From Nemertoderma westbladi (lineage: Eukaryota > Xenacoelomorpha > Nemertodermatida > Nemertodermatidae), in contig JAUCBJ010002317.1 in assembly GCA_032718475.1 (NCBI GenBank), positions 1 through 64,000 of the forward strand: a stretch of DNA of 64,000 nt, read 5' to 3'. A program made the translations under genes and the position numbers. Shown here piece after piece: positions 24,050 through 34,954 of this stretch; positions within the stretch are counted from its first letter, which is position 1; each line of letters opens with the position of its first letter. The notes under the pieces are model-generated. The model was not told the origin of the DNA, did no database searches, and worked only from the letters and a program-made list of their open reading frames with translations.

Positions 24050-24869
24050 AAAGAGTTAATTGTATTTTATTTATTAATCAAGCACGTCAAGTAAAAACCT
24101 TACCGGTAGGTATGTCAGTGCCAAAGTATGTAAAAAACTAAAAAGCAACAAGACCTAGACGTTGCATGCAATCAGTGATCGCTGACAGCAGCCAGCTGAT
24201 CGGTAGGTTTCGCCCCGCAACTGAAGGCATTCTCAGGAGGCCAAGCCAGGAAATGTAGAGAGAGATTCCCAAAGGGGGGACGGAACAGGTAACGAAATGA
24301 AGATATGTCTGTACTGTAATTAACCACTGGGAAGCAGCACCGTAAACTTGCGCCAGTCACGTTTCTGCTTGTTGATAACCGGCTTGCGTGTTTGGATGTA
24401 ATACATTTCAAGCTTTTGCAAGACTGGCCGCAATGGGTGTCTAGCAATTACTGTGAAATGTTTAAACAATGATGTGGTTGTTCGCACAGTCTTACCCTGT
24501 TCGCTCCAATCATTGGCTGTCCCATCATCCTGGTGCTGTCTAACGCGTTCAAATAAGTGTTGGATGGTGTGTCCAACATATTCCCCCTTCTTATCTTCAT
24601 TTCGTCTTCATATCTTCATTTCGTTACCTGTTCCGTCCCCCCTTTGGGAATCTCTCTCAACATTTCCTGGCTTGGCCTCCTGAGAATGCTTTCAGTTGCG
24701 GGGCGAAACCTACCGATCAGCTGGCTGCCGTCAGCTGATCACTGATTGCATGCAACGTCTAGGTCTTGTTGCTTTTTAGTTTTTTACATACTTTGACACT
24801 GACATACCTACCGGTAAGGTTTTTACTTAAAGTGCTTGATTAATAAATTAAATACAATTAACTCTTTAT
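24050..24869 (-). mobile_element. Truncated Penelope-like element with inverted terminal repeats
   Basis: Arms 24050-24307 and 24609-24869 are near-identical reverse complements over about 258 bp, differing by a few substitutions and small indels. The 301-bp centre encodes a GIY-YIG endonuclease remnant on the minus strand. Penelope-like elements carry RT followed by GIY-YIG and often have terminal repeats in inverted orientation. Here the RT is absent, so the copy is 5'-truncated. Downstream of the ORF, and inverted in the other arm, is a ctgagaatgc...gcgaaacc motif of the type seen in Penelope terminal repeats. Confidence 0.6.
24320..24583 (-). pseudogene. GIY-YIG endonuclease domain remnant (C-terminal 87 residues)
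   Basis: The minus-strand frame from 24583 to the stop at 24320 reads EYVGHT at the start (the YIG-like half), then an Arg followed by His (FERVRQHQ). It continues with a segment FKHFTVIARHPLRPVLQKLE containing the conserved Glu region. It ends KPVINKQKRDWRKF and a stop. This order matches the GIY-YIG nuclease found at the C-terminus of Penelope-like element proteins. The first part of the domain and all RT sequence are missing. There is no ATG near the start of the match. It lies exactly between the two inverted arms. Confidence 0.6.
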
Positions 24870-25692
24870 ATTTAATAATCTTATAATCTTATATTATCTA
24901 ATAATCTTATTATAATATATTATAATCTCATAATAATTTGTGGCATTATTATTATTATTATTTCGTGTCTACTGTAATTGTGATTGCCTTTATTAAGTAC
25001 AATATATGTGATTTTAATATTATATTTTCAAAATTTGATTACACCAAAACAACATGCATACAATACTACCATATTATTAAATTATAAAATAATATGACTA
25101 ACTATGTACTAGGGTGCGAAATCTATATCTTTTAATGACTGGTCGGGGTGTAATAGTAACTCAGTGACGGTAGCCCTACAGTGGAATATATATATCTTGA
25201 TATCATAGTCATATAATGCTTATATCGCTGGTTGGTAGGGGGACTTTGGAGATCCTATTGGACTTAGCAACGATGATAACCGTGACTCGAAACAAAGTTG
25301 AATAACCTTGATATACTGGAAGTAGAGTCACTGTTTTCTAATTCTGAAATTGGTGTTAAATATGGCGTTTCCCGAAGATTACTGCCCCTAACAACGGTTA
25401 CCATGGCACCATGGCAACAGTGCTTCGGGACTGGGTTCATTGCATTTGCTATCATCGATAGAGACCAATTTGGTGTAAATGGTCTAGATATTGAGTGTTT
25501 ATAACAGCGGTTGCTAGGGTCTCAGTCACTGTTGACATGGAAACACGTTTTATTCAAATTGCTCAAGGCTGAGAGAGCGACACCCTCCCTAATATTGACT
25601 AGTATGGTATTGTGGTCATGAAACTGATGAGACATTTTATGGGTATAAAATTGCACGGTTCATCACTTTGCTGCCGGACTAATAGGGCTTGA

Positions 25693-25839
<147 letters not shown>

Positions 25840-25929
25840 ATGTACACTTTACAAACTCTATTCATTCAGCCGTCATTACTAGAAATATGCAACTCTTGGG
25901 TGTTTATATTAATTTTAATTCATTTTATG

Positions 25930-25935
25930 AATAAA
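25930..25935 (+). terminator. Candidate poly(A) signal after the tubulin fragment
   Basis: AATAAA, 91 bp after the tubulin stop codon. It is a sensible distance for the 3' UTR of a tubulin mRNA. No poly(A) tract follows. Confidence 0.4.
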
Positions 25936-26150
25936 AGAGTTTCAGCCGATTTGGGGTGATTTGTATTTACGAAAATGTTTTTAATTCTATCGATATTCTA
26001 GAACTTCCTTGCGTATAAAAGTAGAATCGTAGGTTGAAATGCAAATCAGCGACACCGAATTGACAGGGAAAACTTCGATCCTTTCGGAGAAGAAAGTAGA
26101 GCTCTAAAAATCGCAAAAAACTGATGAGCCCTCCGGCATCAGATTGGTTA
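25936..26150. repeat. Dispersed repeat P, copy 3
   Basis: Similar to 15790-16060 in the same orientation (tttcagccgatttgg, gtaggttgaaat, agagctctaaaaatcgc, aaaaactgatg). Non-coding. Confidence 0.55.
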
Positions 26151-26382
26151 TAAAAAAATTGTTGTTTGCGATATTGATGAAATTTGTTATGCTGGTACAT
26201 ATTGAATTTATAAGGTTGCCTTTTAAGAATTTTGAAATAAAATGAATATGGCCCGAGACTTTATATGGCTGCGGACTTTTGAATTTTGCATCGAGGGCCT
26301 CCGCGGATCCAAATTTTCGGACCTTAATATTCAATTTTATTAAAACATATTAAGCTTTTTAATAGAGCAGGAATAATTATTT

Positions 26383-26515
26383 ATTACATGGGAAAAAAAG
26401 TAGAACTTTTTTTTCATTATTCCCGAGGCATTTTATTTACCCAGCGTCAGCGAGGTTAATAAAGGGTCGAGAGAATATTGAACAAAAAATATTCTACGTT
26501 TTTTTCCCATGTAAT
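26383..26515. repeat. 133-bp foldback MITE-like palindrome
   Basis: The arms attacatgggaaaaaaag-tagaa (26383-26405) and ttctacgtttttttcccatgtaat (26492-26515) are reverse complements apart from about one inserted base. The interior contains an imperfect stem around accctt/aaagggt and the loop core cagcgtcagcgagg, like the palindrome at 600-741. Confidence 0.65.
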
Positions 26516-27575
26516 ACGTAATTTTATTATTAAATTGGTACTTGTTTGTTGCTAAATTATTTAATAAAACATAGCGATATACTACAGTAGGCCGACAGTA
26601 CAGGTGTTACAAAATAAATTGAACTGCAGTATTTTACTATATTGCTTCCATTAGTTACTGTGATTCCAATTACTCAACTCTTCAACTCCTGATGCTGCCT
26701 TACTCAATGTTAAATAATTTAGTAGTGTTCTCGAATATTTATTATGTAACTAGAGAGCCGTTTAATTACATAAACCAATATTGGATATTGAGTTCCGTTT
26801 TGGAGTTCGTCTTGCAGACACTAAAGTTGCAATAACTTTTGAGTGTCTGCATGGATTTTGTTCAAATTACTTGCAAACATTTTCTACGTCGATGCTCTTT
26901 CAATATATGTAATACAATTTAAGAAATTCCACCAAAAATATTTTACTTTACTTTTTTTCGCCGGGAAAAAAGTAAAATCAAAGCAATCCTATGGGTTACT
27001 TCTTTTCCCTAGGGAAAAAAGTGAAACTATTTCACCCGATTTTGGGGTATATTCGAACGAAAAAGTAACAATTTAAGAATAAAATTTATTCTGCCCGATT
27101 CTAGTCCCAAAGTCAGGATTTTCAAAGTTTGTAATTTTAACATTTCTGAAAAGGGAAATGCTTTGGAGGGCCGTGCACCATGAAGGGATGTTTGTTTCAA
27201 TGAATGAAAATCCCCCAAAACCCTTTTGAAAATGCTACAGATTGAAAATCCCTTTCGTTAGATGTATTAGATGCACAAGGGACATACATTTCAGGTTCAG
27301 CCCTAAACTATGAACTAAAATCTGATGAATCACAAGATTTACGATACAAATTATCAGGTACCGGTAACAATGTTTCTGAACAATAATCCACAATAAAAAA
27401 AATAAACAAAAAAAACCGACAAAACCGACGAAGAGTTAAGTGAATAAATAATAATAAAGGTGAGCAGAAAAAGTTAATGAAGTTACAGAAAAACTTTAAA
27501 CGGACAAAAAATTAGTTCCTTTTCATTCAATTAACTACAGAATGTAATTCAGCACATTATTAGATATTATTGTCT
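26516..27575. other. Intergenic, 3' side of the bHLH gene
   Basis: AT-rich. A short hairpin of the form ttactttttt...ggaaaaaagtaa lies at about 26944-26975, and a related ttttccctagggaaaa palindrome at about 27003-27018. No coding block recognised. A clear minus-strand AATAAA directly after the gene was not found. Confidence 0.5.
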
Positions 27576-28515
27576 CTAATTAGTTTCGTCAATATTATTC
27601 TCGTTGTTTGGTTGATTCTCATTTCTGTCCAATACAATCTCCATCTGTCTGATGTAACGGATTGCGGCCCGAAGTGTTTCTACTTTGCTGAGTTTTTTAA
27701 CTGCCACAGCTTCCGGTAAATGATCCCGAAGACGCAGGTAGGCTTTGTTTACGCACCTGTGTGAATGTTAATATTATACTGCAGGATGTGGTCACTAGTG
27801 ATATGGAAAAGATACCCGCGGAAAAAATACGGTTCCTGTTAGTGGCCGAGTGTAAATATATTGCACAATTTCATCAAAACTTCAACAAAAAATATAAAAA
27901 AAAATAGAATTAAATATATAATTATTACTCTGAGCACTCTCCTCACTTTTTTTTACACCATTTTGAATAAAATAATCTATATTATTATTGCACCAGATGC
28001 AACACAACACTATTTTATACAGGTGGAATCTTATGTCCACTGTTTCGTCCATACAATGGCTGGCTATTGGATGGGTGTTTTATGTGTTACAATGGTTGCT
28101 TAGCTACCGGTAAATTTAAATAACTAATATACTAAGAGGGTCATTTTTATATCTATATGTTTCTATCTAACTTATGTTCTATTTGAATTTGGATTAGGAG
28201 ACAGCTTCATTACACAATAACTCCAGTGCAATGGAAACAATTAACTTTACGCGCGACCGTATGCATGCAGACTTACCTCACCCGAAGTCTCTCCCGTTCA
28301 TTTCTTTTCCTCACGAAATAACCCGCATCAGTCCACTGTTCTCCCTGAGTTCCGTAGCCGCTCTCTGATTGGTAACAGCTGTCTGTGGAACCGGTGTAGT
28401 CGTAGTAACAGGCGGCGTCATTGAGATATGAGAGGTCTAAACTAGTTTGGCTGGAAGTCGGACCAATGAAAAATTGTGTCTGTTCCATAACTGGTAGTAA
28501 TTTATTTGATTGCAT
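27576..28515 (-). CDS. ASCL-like: Achaete-scute-like bHLH transcription factor (ASCL family), two exons
   Basis: Exon 1 is 28515-28277 and exon 2 is 27756-27576; spliced, they give 139 residues. The intron has donor GTAAGT and acceptor CACAG and splits an Arg codon. Residues 69-80 are the basic region RKRNERERLRVR, with the E-box-contacting Glu in RER (residue 75). Helix 1 follows (CVNKAYLRLRDHLP, 81-94), then a short loop and helix 2 (KLSKVETLRAAIRYIRQ, 101-117). The RKRNERER...RCVN and SKVETLRAAI pattern is that of Achaete-scute proteins, closest in style to the vertebrate ASCL3/4/5 group. Such factors bind E-boxes as heterodimers with E proteins and drive neural or secretory cell fates. 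The N-terminus is Tyr/Ser/Gln-rich and the C-terminus is short. A second in-frame Met (residue 10) is an alternative start. Both reading frame and splice sites are intact. It is the only intact host gene in the window. Confidence 0.9.
27757..28276 (-). other. Intron of the ASCL-like gene (520 bp)
   Basis: GTAAGT at the 5' end (28276-28271) and AG at 27758-27757. It interrupts the bHLH at the basic region/helix 1 boundary, phase 2. AT-rich; no embedded repeat recognised. Confidence 0.85.
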
Positions 28516-29349
28516 TTAATACCAAAAATAAACCTTTTTATGAGTTTATGGTAAATAAATATGCAATAGTATAGTTGTAACTATTCGTTCATCGTTAAAG
28601 TTATGGAGTTAATAGTATTTACTTAGTTAATAATATTTACTCACGTCTAAATTCAATGATATAGGCCTATTGTTTGAAACATAAATATATCCTGAAGAGT
28701 CACACTGGCCGATAATACTGGGGTCGCGTTTTATACGCCGGAGACGGCGGAGATGTGATTGATGCATTTAGAATAGAGACAGCCAATTACGTTAGGGAAA
28801 CAGTAAACCCTGCGGTATTTCGAACAATAGATTATCTCTGCGGGATGCGGTTCATTAACAGAAGTATACAGACGAGTCGACGAATGCATTCCTCACAACT
28901 CAACCCTATTGAGCGAGAGGATTCATCTCAGCATTGATTCTGTTACTCCGTCTCTCTAACAATCGTTACCCTCTCCCATTGATTTATCGAGCGAACAGCC
29001 AATTATTTTCTAAGCGGAGAATTTCTCATCGAAGTGGCGCGTTCATATAAACTCTGAGATGGGGCCGATGTTATTCTTGTTAGGAGAGGGGAGAGGGGCC
29101 ATCAATCAACGCCATGTGAAGAGGACCAACGGTTTAAGTTAGGGTATATGGTCACCGCCCGCGGCCACTAAACCATCAGTGGTTCTAATTGGAATACTTG
29201 ATGCCCCGTATCTCTATATACCAGAGACGGGGGAATGATAGGGAGAGAGTGAGAGATTCATTCACTACAATTATGGATATATATCTGGATAACGATGGCT
29301 GCAATAATTTTTGTGCCTTTTAAAATGTGACAAATATTGTTTCTCAATA
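28516..29349. other. Upstream region of the ASCL-like gene up to the array edge
   Basis: 834 bp between the gene's start codon and the first unit of the 34-kb Helentron-like array. It holds the TATA candidate and some locally GC-rich, purine-rich patches (29075-29100, 29225-29255). No recognised repeats. Any proximal promoter must lie here. Confidence 0.5.
28729..28735 (-). promoter_or_regulatory. Candidate TATA box of the ASCL-like gene
   Basis: TATAAAA on the minus strand, flanked by GC-rich DNA, about 215 bp upstream of the first ATG. Its position would allow a 5' UTR of roughly 180-190 nt. No other evidence. Confidence 0.35.
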
Positions 29350-30836
29350 CTAGTGACGGGCCTAGCGGCCCGATAAGGAACCGACTTTTTATTTTATTAA
29401 ATAAAAGAGACAACGAGAATTAGTATAGAACTAATAATTATGTAAAAATACAATCATATTTCATACAATAATTATTAATAAATTCGATCTATTATTAGTT
29501 GCTCAATTCTAGAACAAAATCGACCTGCAACTAGTGAAGACCTCGTTTTGGAATTTCGAAACCACGCTGGTGCGATGCGCGATATCGTGTTTAGTTAATA
29601 AATTGATAACTCCATCAATTCATGTGCAACCAGTAATAAGAAATCGCGATAAATGTAATTAAATAAAAATTATTCTAGAAAAATTTTCCTCAAAAAGTAT
29701 GAAGTCTTGGCATTGGTGACGCGAAACTAGGCTAGTGGGATTCAGGATATTGCGTTTAATATAAAAATCGAAAACGCTATCGAATTCCGTAAAGGCGTTT
29801 ATAAAATACTGCAACTTTTTTGAAATTTGTAAAATTCTAGAACTGGAAAAAATTAATTTTTGAACGGCGCTGTTTGGGGTTTCGAAACATGGATAGGCTG
29901 AAAAAGGACATCGAATTAAGTTGAAAAATGAAAACCCCATCCAATTTGGACAAAGCGTTCCGGAGTTATAGCGGATCGAAAAAAATTGACCCCCCCCAGT
30001 CGCCAAAAATTTACAGCAATTTAAAATTTTGCAAAAATTTTTTTTTGCGTTATTTTTGATGGCGAACCGATTGGCAGTACTGGCTACGAAAAATTTTTTT
30101 TTGAAATTTTTGGTCAGAAAAAAAAACATGGAAAAAGTATATTTTTAAAAAGATTTGATGTCTTTGCCTATGGTCAGAGAATGATCTAACTCTGTAACTT
30201 GGCAATCGCTCAAATCCATTCAGCTGAATGGCACAGTAGAGTAAACTAAAGTAAATTCCCTATACAATGTTCTGAAGGGGAGAGTTACAGAGAGTAATCC
30301 AACAATAAAACATTTTGCAATAATGTTGGCATTAATGTAGCCAACACACTGTGTACTTAAGTCATTCAGCTTACATTAGCAGAGTGAGATGCTTCCATAG
30401 AATACATTGGGAAGAGTAATTCAGCTGAGGCGATATTAGATTTCAAACTAAACCAACCAGTTAATAATGTTTGCTTTGACGGAAAGTGCAGGGCCTAAAC
30501 AAACAGTATGGGTGTACTAAGTACAATATTCTTGGCAACCTCATCGATTTATACTAAGCCTTGTGTAGAAATCCATTACATTTAAGCCATTTTTCATCAC
30601 GACACCAGCTGTTATTGGTGTTATTTTACATTGCGCCTATGGCGTTTTTTCGTTTATGTCTATTTTTCGAGCCCACGGCTCATGGACGAAATAGCGGAAC
30701 ATACCAGGGACCTTAGAATCGCGGTATCTAGCCGCTGTGAAAATTTCATCAAAATCGTTAGAGTAGTTTTGGCTGTAGATCAGTCAGTCAGCCAGCCTCG
30801 AGCAATTCTTACAGTAATGAACCTCTCGGTTCCTAA
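29350..30836 (-). mobile_element. Array unit 1, type A1
   Basis: CTAG at 29350-29353, terminal stem partner aggaaccg at 29376-29383, opposite end cggttcct at 30827-30834. AT-rich interior with a C8 tract near 29991 and the perfect palindrome CATTCAGCTGAATG (30219-30232). The tetranucleotide tail is short. Confidence 0.8.
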
Positions 30837-32093
30837 CTAGAGACAGCGTCAAGACGCCGTTAAGCAAGTCGGAAGTCGTCAATCAAAGGTAAGTTCCCTC
30901 AACAATGTTTACCTTTGTTCAGAAGGGAAGTGTTATTTATCTATGGTCAGAGAGAGATCCCACTCTGTAAGTTGGCAATTGCTCAAATCCATTCAGCTGA
31001 ATGACTCAGTAGAGTAAACTAAAGTAAATTCCCTCAGCCTCAACAATGTTTGCCTATGGTGTGAAGGGAATCTGACAGAGAATAATCTTAGCCACTAAAT
31101 GTCATTCACCTAACAAAACATTTTGAATGCCACAGTGATTAACCCAATACAGATAATAAGCAGTTATTTTTATATTTCAAACTATAATGTTAGTGTAAGC
31201 CTTACAGAGTATCAGTATGAGGCTGAGTAAACATTCCGCCTTATAAGCATACAGCTTCCAATGTATTAATGTTTGCCAAAAGATTTAAAAATAAAATACA
31301 GTGCAATAGTACTCTGTAACCTACAGTCATTCAGCTTGCACTAAATATCAATCACCTATAAAACATTTAAACATTTTGAATGCCACAGTGTGTAACCTGA
31401 TACAGATAATAAGCAGTGATTTTTATGTTTTAAACTATAACGTTAGTGTTAGCCTTACAGTGTATCAGTATGAAGCTGAGTAGTATAAGGCTGAGTAAAC
31501 ATTCCACCTTATAAACATACAGCCTCCACAGTATTAATGTTGGCATTAATGTAGCCGATACACTGTATACCTAATAGTCATTCAGCAGGGGGAAGAGTTA
31601 TTCAGCTGAGGCGGTAATAGATTGCAAACTAAACCAACCAGTTGGCAGCCTCATCGATTTATACTAAGCCTGTGTAGAACCACAAACTAAATCAACCAGT
31701 TAATATTTGCTTTGACAGAGAGTGAGGGCCTAAACAAACAGTATGGGTGTACTGAGTACAATAATCTTGGCAACCTCATCGATTTATACTAAGCCTTGTG
31801 TAGAAATCCATTACATAAGCCATTTTTCAGCAGGACACCAGCTGTCATTGGTGTTATTTCACCATTGCGCCTATGGCGTTTTTTCGTTTATGTCTATTTT
31901 TCGAGCCCAGAGGCTATGGACGGAGTAGCCGATCATGCCAGGGACCTTAGAATCGCGGTATCTAGATGCTGTGAAAATTTCATCAAAATCGTTAGAGCAG
32001 TTTTGGCTGTAGATCAGTCAGCCAGTCAGTCAGCCAGCCAGTCAGTCAGTCAGCTAACAATTCTTACAGTAATCAAGTCTAACGACTTGCTAA
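30837..32093 (-). mobile_element. Type B element between units 1 and 2
   Basis: The ends differ from type A: ctagagac, stem (ACAGCG/CGCCGT, one mismatch), agcaagtcg (30863-30871) at one side; caagtc-taac-gacttg hairpin and cgacttgct (32083-32091) at the other. The interior (30880-31740) is B-specific, with repeated tcattcagc and actcagcctcat-like words. The last 350 bp are the body shared with type A. An inverted copy lies at 40053-41141. Confidence 0.75.
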
Positions 32094-33574
32094 CTAGTGA
32101 CGGGCCTAGCGGCCCGATAAGGAACCGACTTTTTATTTTAAATAAAAGAGACAACGAGAATTAGTATAGAACTAATAATTATGTAAAAATACAATCATAT
32201 TTCATACAATAATTATTAATAAATTCGATCTATTATTAGTTGCTCAATTCTAGAACAAAATCGACCTGCAACTAGTGAAGACCTCGTTTTGGAATTTCGA
32301 AATCACGCTGGTGCGATGCGCGATATCGTGTTTAGTTAATAAATTGAAAACTCCATCAATTCATGTGCAACCAGTAATATGAAATCGCTATAAATGTAAT
32401 TAAATAAAAATTATTCTAGAAAAATTTTCCTCAAAAAGTATGAAATCTTGGCATTGGTGACGCGAAACTAGGCTAGTGAGATTCAGGATATTGCGTTTAA
32501 TATAAAAATCGAAAACGCTATCGAATTCCGTAAAGGCGTTAATAAAATACTGCAACTTTTTTGAAATTTGTAAAATTCTAGAACTAGAAAAAATTAATTT
32601 TTGAACGGCGCTGTTTGGGGTTTCGAAACATGGATAGGCTGAAAGAGGACATCGAATTAAGTTGAAAAATGAAAACCCCATCGAATTTGGACAAAGCGTT
32701 CCGGAGTTATAGCGGATCAAAAAAAATTGACCCCCCCCAGTCGCCAAAAATTTACAGTAATTTAAAATTTTGCAAAAAAAATTTTTTACGTTATTTTTGA
32801 TGGCGAATCGATTGGCAGTACTGACTACGAAAACATTTTTTTGAAATTTTTGGTCAGAAAAAAAAACATTAAAAAGTATATTTTTAAAAAGATTTGTCTT
32901 TGCCTATGGTCAGAGAATGATCCAACTCTGTACTTGGCAATCGCTCAAATCCATTCAGCTGAATGCACAGTAGAGTAAACTAAAGTAAATTCCCTATACA
33001 ATGTTCTGAAGGGGAGACTGACAGAGAGTAATCCAACAATAAAACATTTTGCAATAATGTTGGCATTAATGTAGCCAACACACTGTGTACTAAACCGTCA
33101 TTCAGCTTACATTAGCAGAGTGAGATATTCGCATAGAATGCATTGGGAAGAGTAATTCAGCTGAGGCGATAATAGATTTCAAACTAAACCAACCAGTTAA
33201 TATTTGCTTTGACAGAGTGTCCTAGGGCCTAAACAAACAGTATGGGTGTACTGAGTACAATAATCTTGGCAACCTCATCGATTTATACTAAGCCTTGTGT
33301 AGAAATCCATTACATAAGCCATTTTTCATCACGACACCAGCTGTTATTGGTGTTATTTTACCATTGCGCCTATGGCGTTTTTTCGTTTATGTCTATTTTT
33401 CGAGCCCACAGCTCATGGACGAAATAGCGGAACATACCAGGGACCTTAGAATCGCGGTATCCAGCCGCTGTGAAAATTTCATCAAAATCGTTAGAGTAGT
33501 TTTGACTATAGATTAGCCAGTCAGCCAGTCAATCAGCCAACAATTCTTACAGTAATGAACCTCTCGGTTCCTGA
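32094..33574 (-). mobile_element. Array unit 2, type A1
   Basis: Standard A1 unit of 1481 bp. Its last 60 bp, including the cctgactag variant, are identical to the end of unit 16, a sign of exchange inside the array. Confidence 0.8.
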
Positions 33575-33638
33575 CTAGTGACGGGCCTAGCGGCCCGATA
33601 AGGAACCGACTTTTTATTTCAAATAAAAGAGACAACGA

Positions 33639-34070
33639 GCTCGGCTCGGCTCGGCTCGGCTCGGCTCGGCTCGGCTCGGCTCGGCTTGGCTTGGCTCGGC
33701 TCGGCTTGGCTCGGCTCGGCTCGGCTCGGCTCGGCTCGGCTCGGCTCGGCTCGGCTCGGCTCAGCTCGGCTCGGCTCGGTTCAGCTCGGCTCGGCTCGGC
33801 TCGGATCGGCTCGGCTCGGCTCGGTTCGGCTCGGCTCGGCTCGGTTCGGCTCGGCTCGGCTTGGCACGGCTCGGCACGGCTCGGCTCGGCTCGGCTCGGC
33901 TCGGCTCGGCTCGGCTCGGCTCGGCTCGGCTCGGCTCGGCTCGGCTCGGTTCGGCTCGGCTTGGCTTGGCTCGGCTCGGCTTGGCTCGGCTTGACTCGGC
34001 TCGGCTCGGCTCGGCTCGGCTCGGCTCGGCTCGGCTCGGCTCGGCTCGGCTCGGCTCGGCTCGGCTCGGT
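33639..34070. repeat. (CTCGG)n pentanucleotide satellite 1
   Basis: Near-pure CTCGG repeats with scattered single changes (cttgg, cacgg, cagct, ttcgg). Open in several frames, giving artefactual Arg-Ala-Glu-Pro-Ser and Leu-Gly-Ser-Ala-Arg repeat frames on the two strands. Confidence 0.95.
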
Positions 34071-34077
34071 CTGAGTC

Positions 34078-34336
34078 GACTCCCCGTGCTGCTCGAAGGG
34101 CGCAAATACATATATCGAAGGGTCAAAGCAAAACTCACGTGCTGCTCGAAGGGACAAAGTCAAACAATGTGTCTATTATTTGATGTAATCCATGTGCTGC
34201 TCGAAGGGCGCAAATACATATATCGAAGGCTCAAAGCAAAACTCACGTGCTGCTCGAAGGGACAAAGTCAAACATTGTGTCTATTATTTGATTATCTCAC
34301 GTGCTGCTAGAAGGGCGCAACTACATATATCGAAAC
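34078..34336 (+). repeat. 54/108-bp tandem repeats next to satellite 1
   Basis: Alternating half-units, each starting cacgtgctgctcgaaggg. One half continues cgcaaatacatatatcg, the other acaaagtcaaaca...tgtctattatttgat. The combined period is 108 bp, as measured at 47103, 47211 and 47319. Present after every (CTCGG)n block. Confidence 0.85.
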
Positions 34337-34337
34337 A

Positions 34338-34954
34338 CGTTCGTGGGGACTTCGCGCAGCACGTAGTCGACAAGCCTTGGCATACGGTTCATATAGAGCA
34401 AATGGGGCATGTCTAGTTTGGACCCCATATCCCATGCTATAAATGTATTCATTTGATATACAATCATATGTTAATCCGCTAGGTGGTGTCAAATTGTTAT
34501 TCTGCAATTTCGTACTTACCAGTGCAGCACTGTACAGCAGTACCGTACCGGTAGGCCTATGTCATTACTTCTGAGTCTCTAGCGGATCCCCAATTAAATG
34601 TCTTAACTTTTCAATTTCGTAAAAGATAGACTTCATGATTCTCTACAGGCCACCAAAATTTCAGCTCAGGAAAATGAGGCCTTCCCGAGAAATTTAACAT
34701 TTTCTAAAAACCACATAATCTGCCGTAGCTGACGTCAGACTGCATGATTTTTCACCAAACTTTACAAACTTTCTAAACTTTCTCTTTACTACTTACCTAC
34801 TAAGTTTGGTTCAATTCCGAACGAGCGATGCCGAGAAATTCGCGTTCAAACATTTACCAGACAGACGGACGGACAGACAGACAGACAGACGGACATGCCC
34901 CATTTGCCCTATATGAACCGTATGCAAAGGCTCGCCGACTACGTGTCTCGCCCC
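34338..34954. mobile_element. TIR element with GAC(A/G) microsatellite inserted in unit 3
   Basis: Other A2 units read cgaaacaagcccc at this point; here about 620 bp interrupt it (cgaaaca | ... | acaagcccc), possibly with a 3-bp aca duplication. Arms 34343-34413 and 34892-34956 are inverted repeats: cacgtagtcg, catacggttcatatag, caaatggggcatgtc. The right part carries a cagacagacggacggacag run (34858-34893), preceded by a ttcaattccgaacgagcga block. Non-coding; the type is not recognised. Confidence 0.75.

Larger units (their letters stand above)
23247..25690. mobile_element. Large foldback structure, arms about 440 bp
   Basis: 23247-23695 is inversely similar to 25257-25690. Matching landmarks are gtccggcagcaaa, tatacccataaaatg, gagggtgtcgc, accttgagca, cactgtt, taaccgttg, gcagtaatcttcgg, acgccat and cgagtcac. 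Identity is roughly three quarters by eye, so it is an old element. The arms flank a Penelope-like remnant with its own inverted repeats (24050-24869), which lies between the arms. Many short ccatgg/ggtaac palindromes occur in the arms. Confidence 0.6.

Noticed and set aside
24679-24720. Active hammerhead in the Penelope-like arms
   Set aside because: ctgagaa deviates from CUGANGA at an invariant position and stem II is poor. It is mentioned only as a family-type motif.
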